A DNA stretch of 64,000 bases, taken from assembly GCF_003591655.1 (NCBI RefSeq), contig NZ_QVRA01000003.1, forward strand, positions 1,139-65,138. Direction: 5' to 3'. Every line of letters starts with the position of its first letter. Positions within the stretch are counted from its first letter, which is position 1. The position numbers and the translations under genes are program-made. The notes under the pieces were generated by a model. It searched no databases. It saw only the letters and a program-made list of their open reading frames with translations, and had not been told where the DNA came from. The stretch comes from Sphingobium terrigena. GTDB taxonomy: Bacteria; Pseudomonadota; Alphaproteobacteria; Sphingomonadales; Sphingomonadaceae. This document shows, one piece after another, positions 52,464-62,445 of the stretch.

Positions 52464-53585
52464 CTAACCGAGCAGCCGCTCGTTCACGACCTTGCCGCCC
52501 TGTGTCAGGCGGATGGCGTTGCCGATTTCCTCGTCCAGCACCGGCGCACCCTTTTCCTTGTCCCAGAAGGCGGACAGGAAATTGAACAGGTTGCGCGAGA
52601 ACAGGGCCGATGTGTCGGTGGCGAGCCGCGATGGCACGTTGCGGTGGCCGACAATCTTGACGCCGTGGCGCACGACCACTTCGCCCGCCACTGCGCCCTC
52701 GACATTCCCGCCCTGCTCGACCGCCAGATCGACGATCACGCTGCCCGGCTTCATCGACGCGATCTGCGCGTCGGTGATCAGGCGCGGCGCGGGGCGACCC
52801 GGAATCAGTGCAGTCGTGATGACGATGTCCTGCTTGGCGATGTGCGACGATACCAGCTCAGCCTGCGCTGCCTTATATTCGTCGGACATTTCGGTCGCAT
52901 AACCGCCCGAACCCTCGCCCTCGATACCCGCGACCTTCTCGACGAAGATTGCCTTGGCACCCAGCGATTCGATCTGCTCCTTGGTCGCCGCCCGCACGTC
53001 GGTCGCGCTGACCTGCGCGCCCAGACGGCGCGCGGTGGCGATCGCCTGGAGACCCGCCACGCCCACGCCCATGATGAAGGCGCGCGCGGCCGAAACCGTG
53101 CCCGCCGCCGTCATCATCATCGGGAAGGCCTTGCCATATTCACTGGCGGCATCCAGCACCGCCTTATAGCCCGACAGGTTCGACTGGGATGAGAGGATAT
53201 CCATCGACTGCGCGCGGGTGATGCGCGGCATGAACTCCATCGCCAGCGCTTCATAGCCCGCCGCCGCATAGGCATCGACCCGCGCGCGTTCCCCAAACGG
53301 ATTGAGGCCCGCCACGATCCACGCACCGGGATTGACGCCCGCTATGCTGGCAACGTCCGGCCCCTGCACGCCCAGGACGATGTCCGCGCCAGCCACCGTC
53401 GCGGCCCGATCGGCCAAGCTGGCCCCCGCAGCGGCATAATCGGCATCAGCGACCGACGCGGTCAATCCTGCCCCCGCCTCAACCGCGACCTGCGCGCCCA
53501 GACCGATAAATTTCTTCACCGTCTCCGGCGTAGCGGCAACACGGGCTTCACCCGCAGCCTGCTCCTTCAAAACTGCAATCTTCAT
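52464..53585 (-). CDS. pntAA: NAD(P) transhydrogenase subunit alpha 1 (NAD-binding domain)
   Basis: A 373-residue soluble domain I. It shows MKIAVLKEQAAGEARVAATPE at the N-terminus, MSRAQSMDILSSQSNLSGYKAV-like middle (here RITRAQSMDILSSQSN), the NAD motif VMGVGVAGLQAIATARRLGA, and VIVDLAVEQGGNVE. It is the NAD(H)-binding partner of PntAB and PntB. It lies 36 bp after a small cytochrome-oxidase subunit IV gene in the same direction. Confidence 0.96.
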   Translation of the reverse strand: MKIAVLKEQAAGEARVAATPETVKKFIGLGAQVAVEAGAGLTASVADADYAAAGASLADRAATVAGADIVLGVQGPDVASIAGVNPGAWIVAGLNPFGERARVDAYAAAGYEALAMEFMPRITRAQSMDILSSQSNLSGYKAVLDAASEYGKAFPMMMTAAGTVSAARAFIMGVGVAGLQAIATARRLGAQVSATDVRAATKEQIESLGAKAIFVEKVAGIEGEGSGGYATEMSDEYKAAQAELVSSHIAKQDIVITTALIPGRPAPRLITDAQIASMKPGSVIVDLAVEQGGNVEGAVAGEVVVRHGVKIVGHRNVPSRLATDTSALFSRNLFNFLSAFWDKEKGAPVLDEEIGNAIRLTQGGKVVNERLLG

Positions 53586-53621
53586 TATTATGGCATCCCC
53601 TCCTGTTTGTGCGTCCCGGAT

Positions 53622-53747
53622 TTAGCCGGAGATCAGCAGCACCACGAGGGCGGCCACCGCGATCGACGCGATCGTGCCCCACTTCATCACGCCAATGAAA
53701 CCCGCATAGGTTTCGGTCGCACTTTTGATATTTCCGTCTGACGCCAT
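53622..53747 (-). CDS. aa3-type cytochrome c oxidase subunit IV
   Basis: A 41-residue protein: MASDGNIKSATETYAGFI followed by a single membrane helix (WGTIASIAVAALVVLLISG, residues 23-41). The GFIGVMKWGTI region matches the bacterial aa3-type oxidase subunit IV family, a one-helix accessory subunit. It is commonly found immediately upstream of the pnt genes in alphaproteobacteria and is probably co-transcribed with them here. Confidence 0.85.
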   Translation of the reverse strand: MASDGNIKSATETYAGFIGVMKWGTIASIAVAALVVLLISG

Positions 53748-53900
53748 GTCCGGTCCCCTTCTGTGGCGGTTGCGGCGAACCTCTTATCCTGTCGCGTCCC
53801 CCCCCTCAACCCGTAGCGCCACAAGAAAATCTATCGGGGTTAAGGCCGCCTTTACCCCCCGTCCTTACCATCGGTCGCCTGTTGCTATTGAGGGGTGCGA

Positions 53901-55349
53901 ATGGCGCGCGACGGCATACCGATACTGATGCTGATCGACGACGAACCGGCGCAAAGGCGGCTGGTTTCGGCGCTGGCGGCGCGCGCCGGGTGGCGGACGA
54001 TCTTTGCCGGCGACGGCGAAACCGCCATTGCGACGCTCGGCACACAGGACGGGATGCAGCTTGACGCGATCATCCTTGACCAGTGGAGTCCCGATTATGA
54101 ACCCGCCGGGCTGATCCGCGAGATTCGCGAACGCCGCCCCGCTTTGCCCATCCTGATTCTCACCGCTCATAATAATGTCGCGGTTGCCGTAGAGGCGATG
54201 CGCGCTGGCGCGACCGATTATCTGTCCAAACCGATTGCGCCCGAACGGCTGCTTGCCGCGCTCAACGCGACGATCAGCGAAGGCGCCGCCCATGGCGAAC
54301 TGCGCCCGCTCACCGAAAAGATCACAGCCCCCTTGTCCTTCGAGGATGTCGTCGGCTCCGCCCCGCAATTCCGCGCAGCGCTGGCCATAGCCGCCAAGGC
54401 CGCCCGCGCCCGCGTGCCAGTGCTGATTGAGGGCGAAAGCGGCGTCGGCAAGGATGTGATCGCCCGCGCCATCCACGCCGCCTCCCCCCGCCACAAACAG
54501 GCGATGGTCACGGTCAATTGCGGCGCGATCCCCGCCAATCTGGTCGAATCCGAACTGTTCGGCCATGAACGCGGCGCCTTTACCGGCGCGTTCGACCGCC
54601 ATGTCGGCAAATTCGCCAGCGCCGACACCGGCACCATCTTCCTCGACGAAGTCAGCGAAATGCCGCTCGATGCGCAGGTCAAGCTGCTGCGCGTGTTGCA
54701 GGATGGCGAAATGCAGCCGATCGGCGCGCGCCGCCCGATCCATGTCGACGTCCGCGTCATCGCCGCCACCAACAAGCGCCTGATCGAGGAAATAGAGGCC
54801 GGTCGCTTCCGCGAGGATCTCTATTACCGCCTCAACGTCGTCCAGCTGACCATCCCGCCCCTGCGCGAACGGATGGGCGATATCCCCGCGCTCTGCCGCC
54901 ATTTGCTCGCGCGGATCGCCACCCAGCCCGGCCTGCGCGGCCTGGGCCTGACCGACGATGCGCTCGCGCTGCTGATGCAGCATGGCTGGCCGGGCAATGT
55001 CCGCCAGCTGCAAAACGCCCTCTTCCGCGCCGCCGTTCTGTGCGATGGCGACGCGCTGACGCCGCAGGATTTCCCGCAGATCGCGGCGCAGATCCGCGCG
55101 GGCGACCCGATCGACCGCCTGACCATCCGCCCGCGCGCCGCCAGCCAGCCGCACCGCGACGGCGCAGGCATCACCCTGTTCGAAGGCGACGGCCATGTCC
55201 GCCAGCTTGCCGAGATCGAAGCCGACGTCATCCGCCTGGCCATCGGCCATTATCGCGGCCGCATGACCGAAGTGGCCCGCCGCCTGGGCATCGGTCGCTC
55301 CACCCTCTACCGCAAACTCGCCGAACTGGGCATCGACAGCGCGGCCTGA
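53901..55349 (+). CDS. Sigma-54-dependent response regulator (NtrC class)
   Basis: A 482-residue activator. The receiver (1-120) has Asp13/Asp14, phospho-acceptor Asp60 in IILDQWSPD and Lys in YLSKPIAP, but lacks the usual Pro of the DxxMP segment. The AAA+ domain has GESGVGKD, the sigma-54 contact GAFTGAF, and Walker B TIFLDEV. A Fis-type HTH ends the chain (MTEVARRLGIGRSTLYRKLAEL). ATG 53901 follows GAGGGG; GTG 53895 is an alternative. No histidine kinase gene is adjacent. Confidence 0.93.
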   Translation: MARDGIPILMLIDDEPAQRRLVSALAARAGWRTIFAGDGETAIATLGTQDGMQLDAIILDQWSPDYEPAGLIREIRERRPALPILILTAHNNVAVAVEAMRAGATDYLSKPIAPERLLAALNATISEGAAHGELRPLTEKITAPLSFEDVVGSAPQFRAALAIAAKAARARVPVLIEGESGVGKDVIARAIHAASPRHKQAMVTVNCGAIPANLVESELFGHERGAFTGAFDRHVGKFASADTGTIFLDEVSEMPLDAQVKLLRVLQDGEMQPIGARRPIHVDVRVIAATNKRLIEEIEAGRFREDLYYRLNVVQLTIPPLRERMGDIPALCRHLLARIATQPGLRGLGLTDDALALLMQHGWPGNVRQLQNALFRAAVLCDGDALTPQDFPQIAAQIRAGDPIDRLTIRPRAASQPHRDGAGITLFEGDGHVRQLAEIEADVIRLAIGHYRGRMTEVARRLGIGRSTLYRKLAELGIDSAA

Positions 55350-55408
55350 AACGGCCCTCCGTCGCTCGACCGTTGTATTCTCCCCCCGGCTATGCTTTGG
55401 ATCGGCGC

Positions 55409-56041
55409 ATGAAAAACGTCGCCCTCATCGCCTGCCTGCCCGTCCTGCTCCTTGCCGCCTGCGGTCGTACCGAACCGGTGGCCGACATGCCAAGCCAGGA
55501 GGAACTGGCCGCCGCCGCCAACGCTGCTGCTGCCAGCGCGCTGGCCACGCAGCAGGCCGCCGAGGACGCCGAACCGCGCAATTATGTCAATCTGGAACGG
55601 GGTTTTTCCGTCAGCTTCCCCGAAGGCTGGATGAAGAATGCGGAAGCCAGCACCGCTGACGGCGCGATCTACGAAGATAAGGGCGCAGGCGCGGACGTGC
55701 GCGTATTCTGGCAAAAGAATGACAATGACGAAACGCTCCAGCAGATCGTCGAAGCGGTCAGCAGCGGGGCCGAAGGGGTCGATGGCGATTATATCGGCGA
55801 CAATGAATATCGCGGCACCGCCAATGATGGCGAGGGTAATAATGTCGCGGTGCGCCTGCTCAAACAACCCGACGGATCGATCGTGACCGCCACCTTCGTC
55901 TATCCCGAAATGCTGAGCGAACAATATCAGCCCATCGTCGACAAGACCCTCGCCAGCCTGCGCGTTTTTGCGCCCAAGGGCGAGGCGGCGGCTCCGGCGG
56001 AAGCTGGTAATAGCGTGGCGGCCAAGCCGGTCGCGCCTTAA
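55409..56041 (+). CDS. Secreted lipoprotein of unknown function
   Basis: A 210-residue protein with lipobox LLAACG (Cys18). An Ala-rich linker follows (residues about 30-50), then a compact domain starting NYVNLERGFSVSFPEGWMKN that resembles PsbP/DUF1795-like folds, ending in an Ala/Pro-rich tail. No catalytic residues are evident. It lies 59 bp after the response regulator gene in the same direction. Confidence 0.75.
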   Translation: MKNVALIACLPVLLLAACGRTEPVADMPSQEELAAAANAAAASALATQQAAEDAEPRNYVNLERGFSVSFPEGWMKNAEASTADGAIYEDKGAGADVRVFWQKNDNDETLQQIVEAVSSGAEGVDGDYIGDNEYRGTANDGEGNNVAVRLLKQPDGSIVTATFVYPEMLSEQYQPIVDKTLASLRVFAPKGEAAAPAEAGNSVAAKPVAP

Positions 56042-56054
56042 ACACTACATCCGT

Positions 56055-56113
56055 CCGTTTCGAGCGAAGTCAACGTGGTGCGCAGGTTTCTCGACTGCGC
56101 TCGAAACGAACGG
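56055..56113. repeat. Intergenic inverted-repeat element
   Basis: CCGTTTCGAGCGAAGTC at the left and GACTGCGCTCGAAACG plus AACGG at the right are near-perfect inverted arms around a short unpaired centre. It lies between convergent genes (lipoprotein and folP) and could also act as a terminator. Confidence 0.65.
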
Positions 56114-56124
56114 AACCAGTTAAC

Positions 56125-57249
56125 TTAAACCGCGCTCAGTCCCGCATCGGCCAGCCCGCGCCACAGATGCAGCGCCTGCACGCTTTCGCGCACATCATGC
56201 ACCCGCACCATCTGCGCGCCCTGCTCCGCCGCGCGAAAGGCGAGCGCGATGGAGCCACCCAGCCGGTCCGACGCTGGCGCTTCATTCGACAGCGCGCCGA
56301 TCAGCCGCTTGCGACTGCCCGCAAACAGCAAAGGCACGCCCAGCCCCTGAAAGGTCGCAAGCCGGTTCACCAGCGCCAGATTGTCCGCCAGCCCCTTGCC
56401 GAAACCCAGCCCCGGATCGACCATGATCTTATCGCGCGCGACACCGGCGGCAAGGCAGGCGGCGACCCGCGCCTCCAGATGGTCGAACACGTCCGCCACG
56501 ACATCGCCATAACCAGCAGGATTGTCGTGCGGATCGTCCCCCGACGACGGCGCGTGCATCAGGATGACGGGACAGCCCGCCGCCGCGACCACTTCCAAGG
56601 CGCGCGGGTCATGCTGCAAAGCGCTCACATCATTGACGATTTTCGCGCCAGCGCCCAGCGCCGCTTCCATCACCGCCGCCTTGCGCGTGTCGATCGACAC
56701 CGGCACGCCCGCCGCCGCCAGCCGCTCGATGACGGGCACGACACGGGCAATCTCGTCGCCCTCCCATAATTTCTCCGCGCGCGGCCGGGTGGACTCGCCG
56801 CCTACATCGACCAGCGCTGCCCCCGCCGCCGCCATCGCAAAGCCCGCGTCCGCCGCCGCCTGCGGATCGCCGACATGCTTGCCGCCATCGGAGAAGCTGT
56901 CGGGCGTGATGTTCAGGATCGCCATGACCTGCGGCCCGTCGAAGCGGATCGTCCGCTCCCCCAGCGCCAATGGCGCGCGCTGCGCCGAGATATTGGCGGC
57001 CAGCATCCGCGCCCGCTGCGCCAGCGGGTCGGCCAAGCCCGCCACAACCGCGTCAAATTCCGCCACCGGGATCGTCACCCGCGCCACCCGGTCGCGCCCG
57101 CGCAGCGCGGTCAGTTCATAGCCCTGAAACCACAACAACCCATTCCCCATCCGCGCCGCCGCGCCGTCGGGAAGGCCAAAGGGCGACGGCACGAACCAGA
57201 CCGGGCGGAGATACAGCCGGGCGTCGGCGGGGATAAGCGGTAGGGTCAT
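56125..57249 (-). CDS. folP: Dihydropteroate synthase
   Basis: A 374-residue enzyme of folate synthesis, joining p-aminobenzoate to dihydropterin pyrophosphate. The TIM-barrel signatures are AILNITPDSFSDGG, VDVGGESTRP, IVNDVSAL, PVILMHA and the C-terminal VRVHDVRE. An N-terminal extension of about 105 residues, unlike the 280-residue E. coli enzyme, precedes the barrel; it has no recognised domain but is in a continuous frame with the ATG at 57249. Confidence 0.95.
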   Translation of the reverse strand: MTLPLIPADARLYLRPVWFVPSPFGLPDGAAARMGNGLLWFQGYELTALRGRDRVARVTIPVAEFDAVVAGLADPLAQRARMLAANISAQRAPLALGERTIRFDGPQVMAILNITPDSFSDGGKHVGDPQAAADAGFAMAAAGAALVDVGGESTRPRAEKLWEGDEIARVVPVIERLAAAGVPVSIDTRKAAVMEAALGAGAKIVNDVSALQHDPRALEVVAAAGCPVILMHAPSSGDDPHDNPAGYGDVVADVFDHLEARVAACLAAGVARDKIMVDPGLGFGKGLADNLALVNRLATFQGLGVPLLFAGSRKRLIGALSNEAPASDRLGGSIALAFRAAEQGAQMVRVHDVRESVQALHLWRGLADAGLSAV

Positions 57250-57270
57250 GAAGCAGTCTTTACCTTATCT

Positions 57271-57365
57271 CGTCATGCTGAACTTGTTTCAGCATCCATT
57301 GGCTCTACGCCCATCCTGACGCGCAACCCTAGAGCGAATGGAGCCTGACTTTCGTCAGGATGACG
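57271..57365. repeat. Intergenic inverted-repeat element (GTCATGCTGAACTTG type)
   Basis: It opens CGTCATGCTGAACTTGTTTC with the hairpin TGCTGAAC..GTTTCAGCA and closes CCTGACTTTCGTCAGGATGACGG. ATCCATTGG/..AATGGAG arms lie inside. It is of the class found at 23337, 24537 and 39320, between folP and ccrM. Confidence 0.7.
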
Positions 57366-57374
57366 GTGCGAGAA

Positions 57375-58692
<1,318 letters not shown>

Positions 58693-58766
58693 AGCCCATC
58701 GCCCGCCAGACTTTTTTTGGTTAACGCCAAACAAGCGGGCAAAACCGGTGGCTGGCTTGACCATTT

Positions 58767-58784
58767 CATAACCATATGGTTATG
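58767..58784. promoter_or_regulatory. Perfect 18-bp palindrome at the start of the ArsR gene
   Basis: CATAACCATATGGTTATG is a perfect palindrome ending 8 bp before the ArsR-family ATG (58793). No Shine-Dalgarno sequence is visible in between, so the message may be leaderless or have a very short leader. It is almost certainly the operator of this autoregulator. Confidence 0.7.
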
Positions 58785-58792
58785 CCGCCGCG

Positions 58793-59122
58793 ATGACGAA
58801 CAGCCCCAATGCCCCCGCCACGATCGACGCCCAGTTCAAGGCGCTGTCGGACGGCACCCGCCGCGCCCTGCTCGAATATCTGGTGCGCGAGGGCGAACAG
58901 AGCGTCCACGCCCTGACCGCCATTTCCGGCGTATCCCAACCCATGGTGTCGCGCCACATGGCCAAGCTCAAACGTGCCGCACTCGTGACCGCCCGCCGCA
59001 CCGGCCGCGAAACCTGGTATAGCGCGCGGGCCAAGGGACTGGCCCCGGTGGTGCAGTGGATGGCCGTCTATGGCGCGCTCTGGTCGCAACGCTTCACTGC
59101 GCTGGAGGGGATAGGCAAATGA
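58793..59122 (+). CDS. ArsR-family transcriptional regulator
   Basis: A 109-residue winged-helix repressor of the metal-independent SdpR-like branch: FKALSDGTRRALLEYLVREGEQSVHALTAISGVSQPMVSRHMAKL in order covers the helix-turn-helix, and no ELCVCDL metal site is present. It has an 18-bp palindrome over its presumed promoter. SRPBCC-type partner genes often accompany such regulators, but none is nearby; the downstream small genes are unrelated. Confidence 0.87.
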   Translation: MTNSPNAPATIDAQFKALSDGTRRALLEYLVREGEQSVHALTAISGVSQPMVSRHMAKLKRAALVTARRTGRETWYSARAKGLAPVVQWMAVYGALWSQRFTALEGIGK

Positions 59123-59177
59123 TGCGATAGCGTCATGATGGCGCGGAACGCAGGCCGGCAAGGCGCGTTTGCCCGTG

Positions 59178-59507
59178 ATGGAACACCGCTCCCTCATCGA
59201 ACGCCTCGCCCGACATCTTGCCGCCACGCCGGACGACTGGCCCGCCCGGCTCGAGGATGCCGCCAGCATATTGGCGATCCTCAAGCAGCCAGACAGCGCC
59301 ATGATCGCCGCAGGGGACGCAGCCGCATGGGAAAAGATGATCGACGCCGCGCTGCGCGAACGCTGGACAGTCACCCCGCCCACCGCAGACGCCGATCCTC
59401 CTGCAGGGGCGGATGAGGAAGGCGAAATCCGCCTGTCCCCCGACGCCGTGGGTACCAACCGCGCCGACTGGGTCCATCTGCAAACGCCACAGGAGACATC
59501 GCCATGA
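59178..59507 (+). CDS. Small hypothetical protein
   Basis: A 109-residue protein (MEHRSLIERLARHLAATPDDW) with a helical N-terminal half and an acidic, Pro-rich C-terminal half. The family is not recognised. The ATG at 59178 was chosen over TTG 59169. Its stop overlaps the start of the next small gene by 4 nt (ATGA), which supports both as real and co-translated. Confidence 0.6.
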   Translation: MEHRSLIERLARHLAATPDDWPARLEDAASILAILKQPDSAMIAAGDAAAWEKMIDAALRERWTVTPPTADADPPAGADEEGEIRLSPDAVGTNRADWVHLQTPQETSP

Positions 59508-59737
59508 AAGGGCTGCTCAAACTCGCCATCGTCACCGGCCTGGGCGCCGTCGCGATCCGCGGCTGGCGCGACTGGATGGGCACCGCCCAACCCCTCGACG
59601 ATCGCGGCCCGGTCGGCTCGTCCGGCATCATCCGTGACGCTGGCCCGCAGGAGGGCGTGGCGGCAAAGGATTGGGACAAGATCGACGAACAATCCGACGA
59701 ATCCTTCCCCGCCAGCGACCCGCCGGGCAATTACTGA
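59504..59737 (+). CDS. Small sphingomonad-type protein with SFPASDPP tail
   Basis: A 77-residue protein with a short N-terminal hydrophobic segment (LLKLAIVTGLGAVAI) and the C-terminal motif DEQSDESFPASDPPGNY, which recurs at the ends of several unrelated small alphaproteobacterial proteins. Function unknown. It is coupled to the preceding gene (ATGA). Confidence 0.65.
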   Translation: MKGLLKLAIVTGLGAVAIRGWRDWMGTAQPLDDRGPVGSSGIIRDAGPQEGVAAKDWDKIDEQSDESFPASDPPGNY

Positions 59738-60058
59738 GCGGTTGAACATAGCCAAAGCGCTCCCCTTCCAAGGCAATCGTTGCGAAATTCCCATGCCCCA
59801 CAAAGCTAGTCATTCCCGCGCAGGCGGGAATCTATCTCCGGACATAAAATCAAGACGATAAGATGGGAGATGGATTCCCGCCTTCGCGGGAATGACGATA
59901 TAGTGTTGGATTATGCGCACGTCGCAACAATCCTCGTGCCGGACGAACCTGGAATATCCATGCCTGCACACCCTTCCTTGCCCCCGCCCTGCCCGCCCCC
60001 TATTGAGGCGGCAAGACGGGCGGCCGATGGCCCACCTTAAACTGGGGAATCTTATTCT
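59738..60058. other. Intergenic region with a REP-like element
   Basis: No gene is recognised in this 321-bp gap. It contains the inverted repeat at 59809-59896 and otherwise GC-rich spacer. The ribosome site of the DUF808 gene is weak (CTGGGGAATC upstream of 60059). Confidence 0.5.
59809..59896. repeat. REP-like element (GTCATTCCCGC..GCGGGAATGAC)
   Basis: The left end GTCATTCCCGCGCAGGCGGG and the right end CCCGCCTTCGCGGGAATGAC are each hairpins and are inverted relative to each other, with GATTCCC/GGGAATC arms inside. This is the common REP-doublet architecture seen across Proteobacteria. Confidence 0.8.
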
Positions 60059-60991
60059 ATGCCTTCGGGTTTGATCGCGCTGCTCGATGATGTGGCGGGC
60101 ATTGTTAAACTGACCGCGACCTCGCTGGACGATGTCGCCGCCGCCGCTGGCAAGGCGGGGACGAAGGCGGCGGGCGTGGTGATCGACGATGCCGCCGTCA
60201 CCCCGCGCTATGTCATGGGCCTGACGCCCGACCGCGAACTGCCGATCATCTGGAAAATCGCCAAGGGATCGCTGCGCAACAAGCTGCTGTTCCTGCTGCC
60301 CGCCGCGCTGCTGATCAGTGCGCTCGCCCCCTGGCTGCTGCCCCCGCTCCTTATGCTGGGCGGCGCGTTCCTGTGCTACGAGGCGGCGGAAAAGCTGCTC
60401 GAAGCGATGCAGGGCGGCCATGATGTCGCGCAGGAGGCGCTCGAAACGCACAGCTCGGCCGATCTGGAAAACCAGAAAGTATCCAGCGCGATCCGCACCG
60501 ACTTCATCCTGTCGGGGGAGATCATGGCGATTTCGCTCGGCACGGTCGCGGCCGAACCGATCTGGGAACAGGCGATCATCCTGGTGGTCGTCGCCTTCCT
60601 GATCACCGCGGGCGTCTATGGCGTCGTCGGCTTCATCGTGAAGATGGACGATATCGGCCTGCATCTGGCCAAGCGCGCATCTGCGCTCACCCGCATCATC
60701 GGGCGCGGGATGGTGAAGGCGATGCCCGTCATCATGAGCGTTTTGGGAGTCATCGGTACCGCGGCGATGCTGTGGGTCGGCGGCGGGCTGATCGTCCATG
60801 GCCTGCACGAATTTCACTGGGATATGATCCCCGACACGATCCACCACGCCGCGCAGGGTGCCGCCAGCGCCCTGCCCGCCATCGGCCCGCTGGTCGACTG
60901 GACCGTCAACGCCATCGGCGGCGCGATCGTCGGGCTGGTCGTCGGCGGCATCATCGTCGCCGCGCTGCATGTCATTCCCCGAAAGCAATAA
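60059..60991 (+). CDS. DUF808 (YedI-like) inner-membrane protein
   Basis: A 310-residue membrane protein starting MPSGLIALLDDVAGIVKLTA, with KAAGVVIDDAAVTPRYV and GGAFLCYEAAEKL, all typical of DUF808/YedI. About seven membrane segments are visible. E. coli YedI has no assigned function. It lies 10 bp before the MATE gene, so the two are probably one operon. Confidence 0.88.
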   Translation: MPSGLIALLDDVAGIVKLTATSLDDVAAAAGKAGTKAAGVVIDDAAVTPRYVMGLTPDRELPIIWKIAKGSLRNKLLFLLPAALLISALAPWLLPPLLMLGGAFLCYEAAEKLLEAMQGGHDVAQEALETHSSADLENQKVSSAIRTDFILSGEIMAISLGTVAAEPIWEQAIILVVVAFLITAGVYGVVGFIVKMDDIGLHLAKRASALTRIIGRGMVKAMPVIMSVLGVIGTAAMLWVGGGLIVHGLHEFHWDMIPDTIHHAAQGAASALPAIGPLVDWTVNAIGGAIVGLVVGGIIVAALHVIPRKQ

Positions 60992-61001
60992 AGCCAAACC
61001 C

Positions 61002-62366
61002 ATGTCCTCCCCCTGGCGTATCGAAGCCACCGCCCTTGTCGCCCTGGCGCTGCCGATGATCGCGGGCAATATCGCCTGGTCGGCGATCGCCGCGACCGAC
61101 CTGCTGCTGCTTGGCCGTCTGGGTGCAGAATCGGTCGCAGCGGGCGCGCTCGGCATCAACCTGTTCCATGCGCTGCTCTTGTTCGGCATGGGGCTGGTCA
61201 CCGCCGCCTCGCCGCTGATCGCCAGTGAGCGGGGCCGCCGCCGCCATTCGGTGCGCGACGTCCGCCGCACCGTCCACCAGACGCTGCGCGCCGCCGCCCT
61301 GTTCGTCATCCCCGCCTGGGCCATTTTGTGGCAGAGCGAGGCCATCCTGCTCGCCATGGGCCAGGACGCCGATCTCGCCCATGGCGCGGGCCGGCTGATG
61401 CGCGGCCTGCAATGGGCTTTGCTCCCCTTCCTTGGCTTCACGACGCTGCGCACCTTCATCGCCGCATTGGAGCGCCCGGTCTGGGGCTTGCTCATCATGC
61501 TCGCCGCCATCCCGTTCAATGTCCTGGCGGGCTGGGCGCTCATCTTTGGTAATCTCGGCTTCCCCCCGCTCGGCCTGTTCGGCGCGGGGCTGGCCAGCAC
61601 CGCCTCCTCCTGCTTCCTCTTCTTCGGGCTGCTTGGCGTCATCCTGATCGACCGCCGTTTCCGCCGTTACGCGCTGGTCGGTCGCTTCTGGACGCGCGAT
61701 CGCGAACGCCATCGGCAGGTCTGGGCGCTGGGCCTGCCCATCGCCATCACGCTGGGCTTTGAAACCACCGTGTTCAATGCCTCGGCGCTGCTCATGGGCC
61801 TCATCGACCGCGATTCACTCGCCGCCCATGCCGTCGCGATCCAGATCGCCGCCCTGGTGTTCATGGTCCCCATGGGCATCGGCCAGGCCGCCACGATCCG
61901 CGTCGGCCTGGCCTATGGCCGCCATGATCGGGCGGGCGTGGGCCGCGCTGGCTGGCTGGCGTTGATCATCGGCACCGGCTTTGCCTGTTGCGCCGCCCTC
62001 GCCCTCATCCTGATGCCGCTCACGCTCGTCTCGGCCTTTCTCGATCTCAACAATCCCGCCAATGCGCGCACTGTCCAGCTCGCTGTCAGCTTCCTCGCCG
62101 TCGCCGCCTTATTCCAGCTGGTCGACGCCGCGCAGGCCGTCGGCGCAGGCGTGCTACGCGGGGTGCAGGATACCAGGGTGCCGATGATCTTCGCGATGAT
62201 CGGCTATTGGCTCGTTGGCATTGGCGTCGGCACGATCCTGGCCTTTCCGCTGCGGATGGCGGGGCTGGGCATCTGGCTGGGCCTGGCTGCAGGCCTTGGA
62301 TCGGTCGCCGTGCTGCTGGTCACCCGCTGGTCCTTGCGCGAACGACTGGGGCTGGTGCGTGGCTGA
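61002..62366 (+). CDS. MATE-family multidrug/Na+ or H+ antiporter
   Basis: A 454-residue, 12-helix MATE transporter of the NorM type. LPMIAGNIAWSAIAATDLLLLGRLG and VPMGIGQAATIRVG are conserved segments, and the two six-helix halves are similar in layout (LPIAITLGFETTVFNASALLMG starting the second). It likely exports cationic or aromatic compounds. The ATG at 61002 is preferred over the in-frame start inside the DUF808 gene. Confidence 0.92.
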   Translation: MSSPWRIEATALVALALPMIAGNIAWSAIAATDLLLLGRLGAESVAAGALGINLFHALLLFGMGLVTAASPLIASERGRRRHSVRDVRRTVHQTLRAAALFVIPAWAILWQSEAILLAMGQDADLAHGAGRLMRGLQWALLPFLGFTTLRTFIAALERPVWGLLIMLAAIPFNVLAGWALIFGNLGFPPLGLFGAGLASTASSCFLFFGLLGVILIDRRFRRYALVGRFWTRDRERHRQVWALGLPIAITLGFETTVFNASALLMGLIDRDSLAAHAVAIQIAALVFMVPMGIGQAATIRVGLAYGRHDRAGVGRAGWLALIIGTGFACCAALALILMPLTLVSAFLDLNNPANARTVQLAVSFLAVAALFQLVDAAQAVGAGVLRGVQDTRVPMIFAMIGYWLVGIGVGTILAFPLRMAGLGIWLGLAAGLGSVAVLLVTRWSLRERLGLVRG

Positions 62367-62445
62367 TACGATTGCGCGGCCCGGAAATGGTGCAGCGCAC
62401 AAAGCAATTGATCGAATCGCCCAAATCGGTCAGACGTCGATCACT

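Noticed and set aside
59809-59896. Possible small CRISPR-like repeat pair
   Set aside because: The two units are inverted, not direct, and there is no third copy or spacer pattern; it is a REP doublet.
59810-61642. A 610-codon open frame on the minus strand
   Set aside because: It is antisense to the DUF808 and MATE genes, has low-complexity Arg/Gln/Asp-rich content and no family; it is a high-GC shadow frame.
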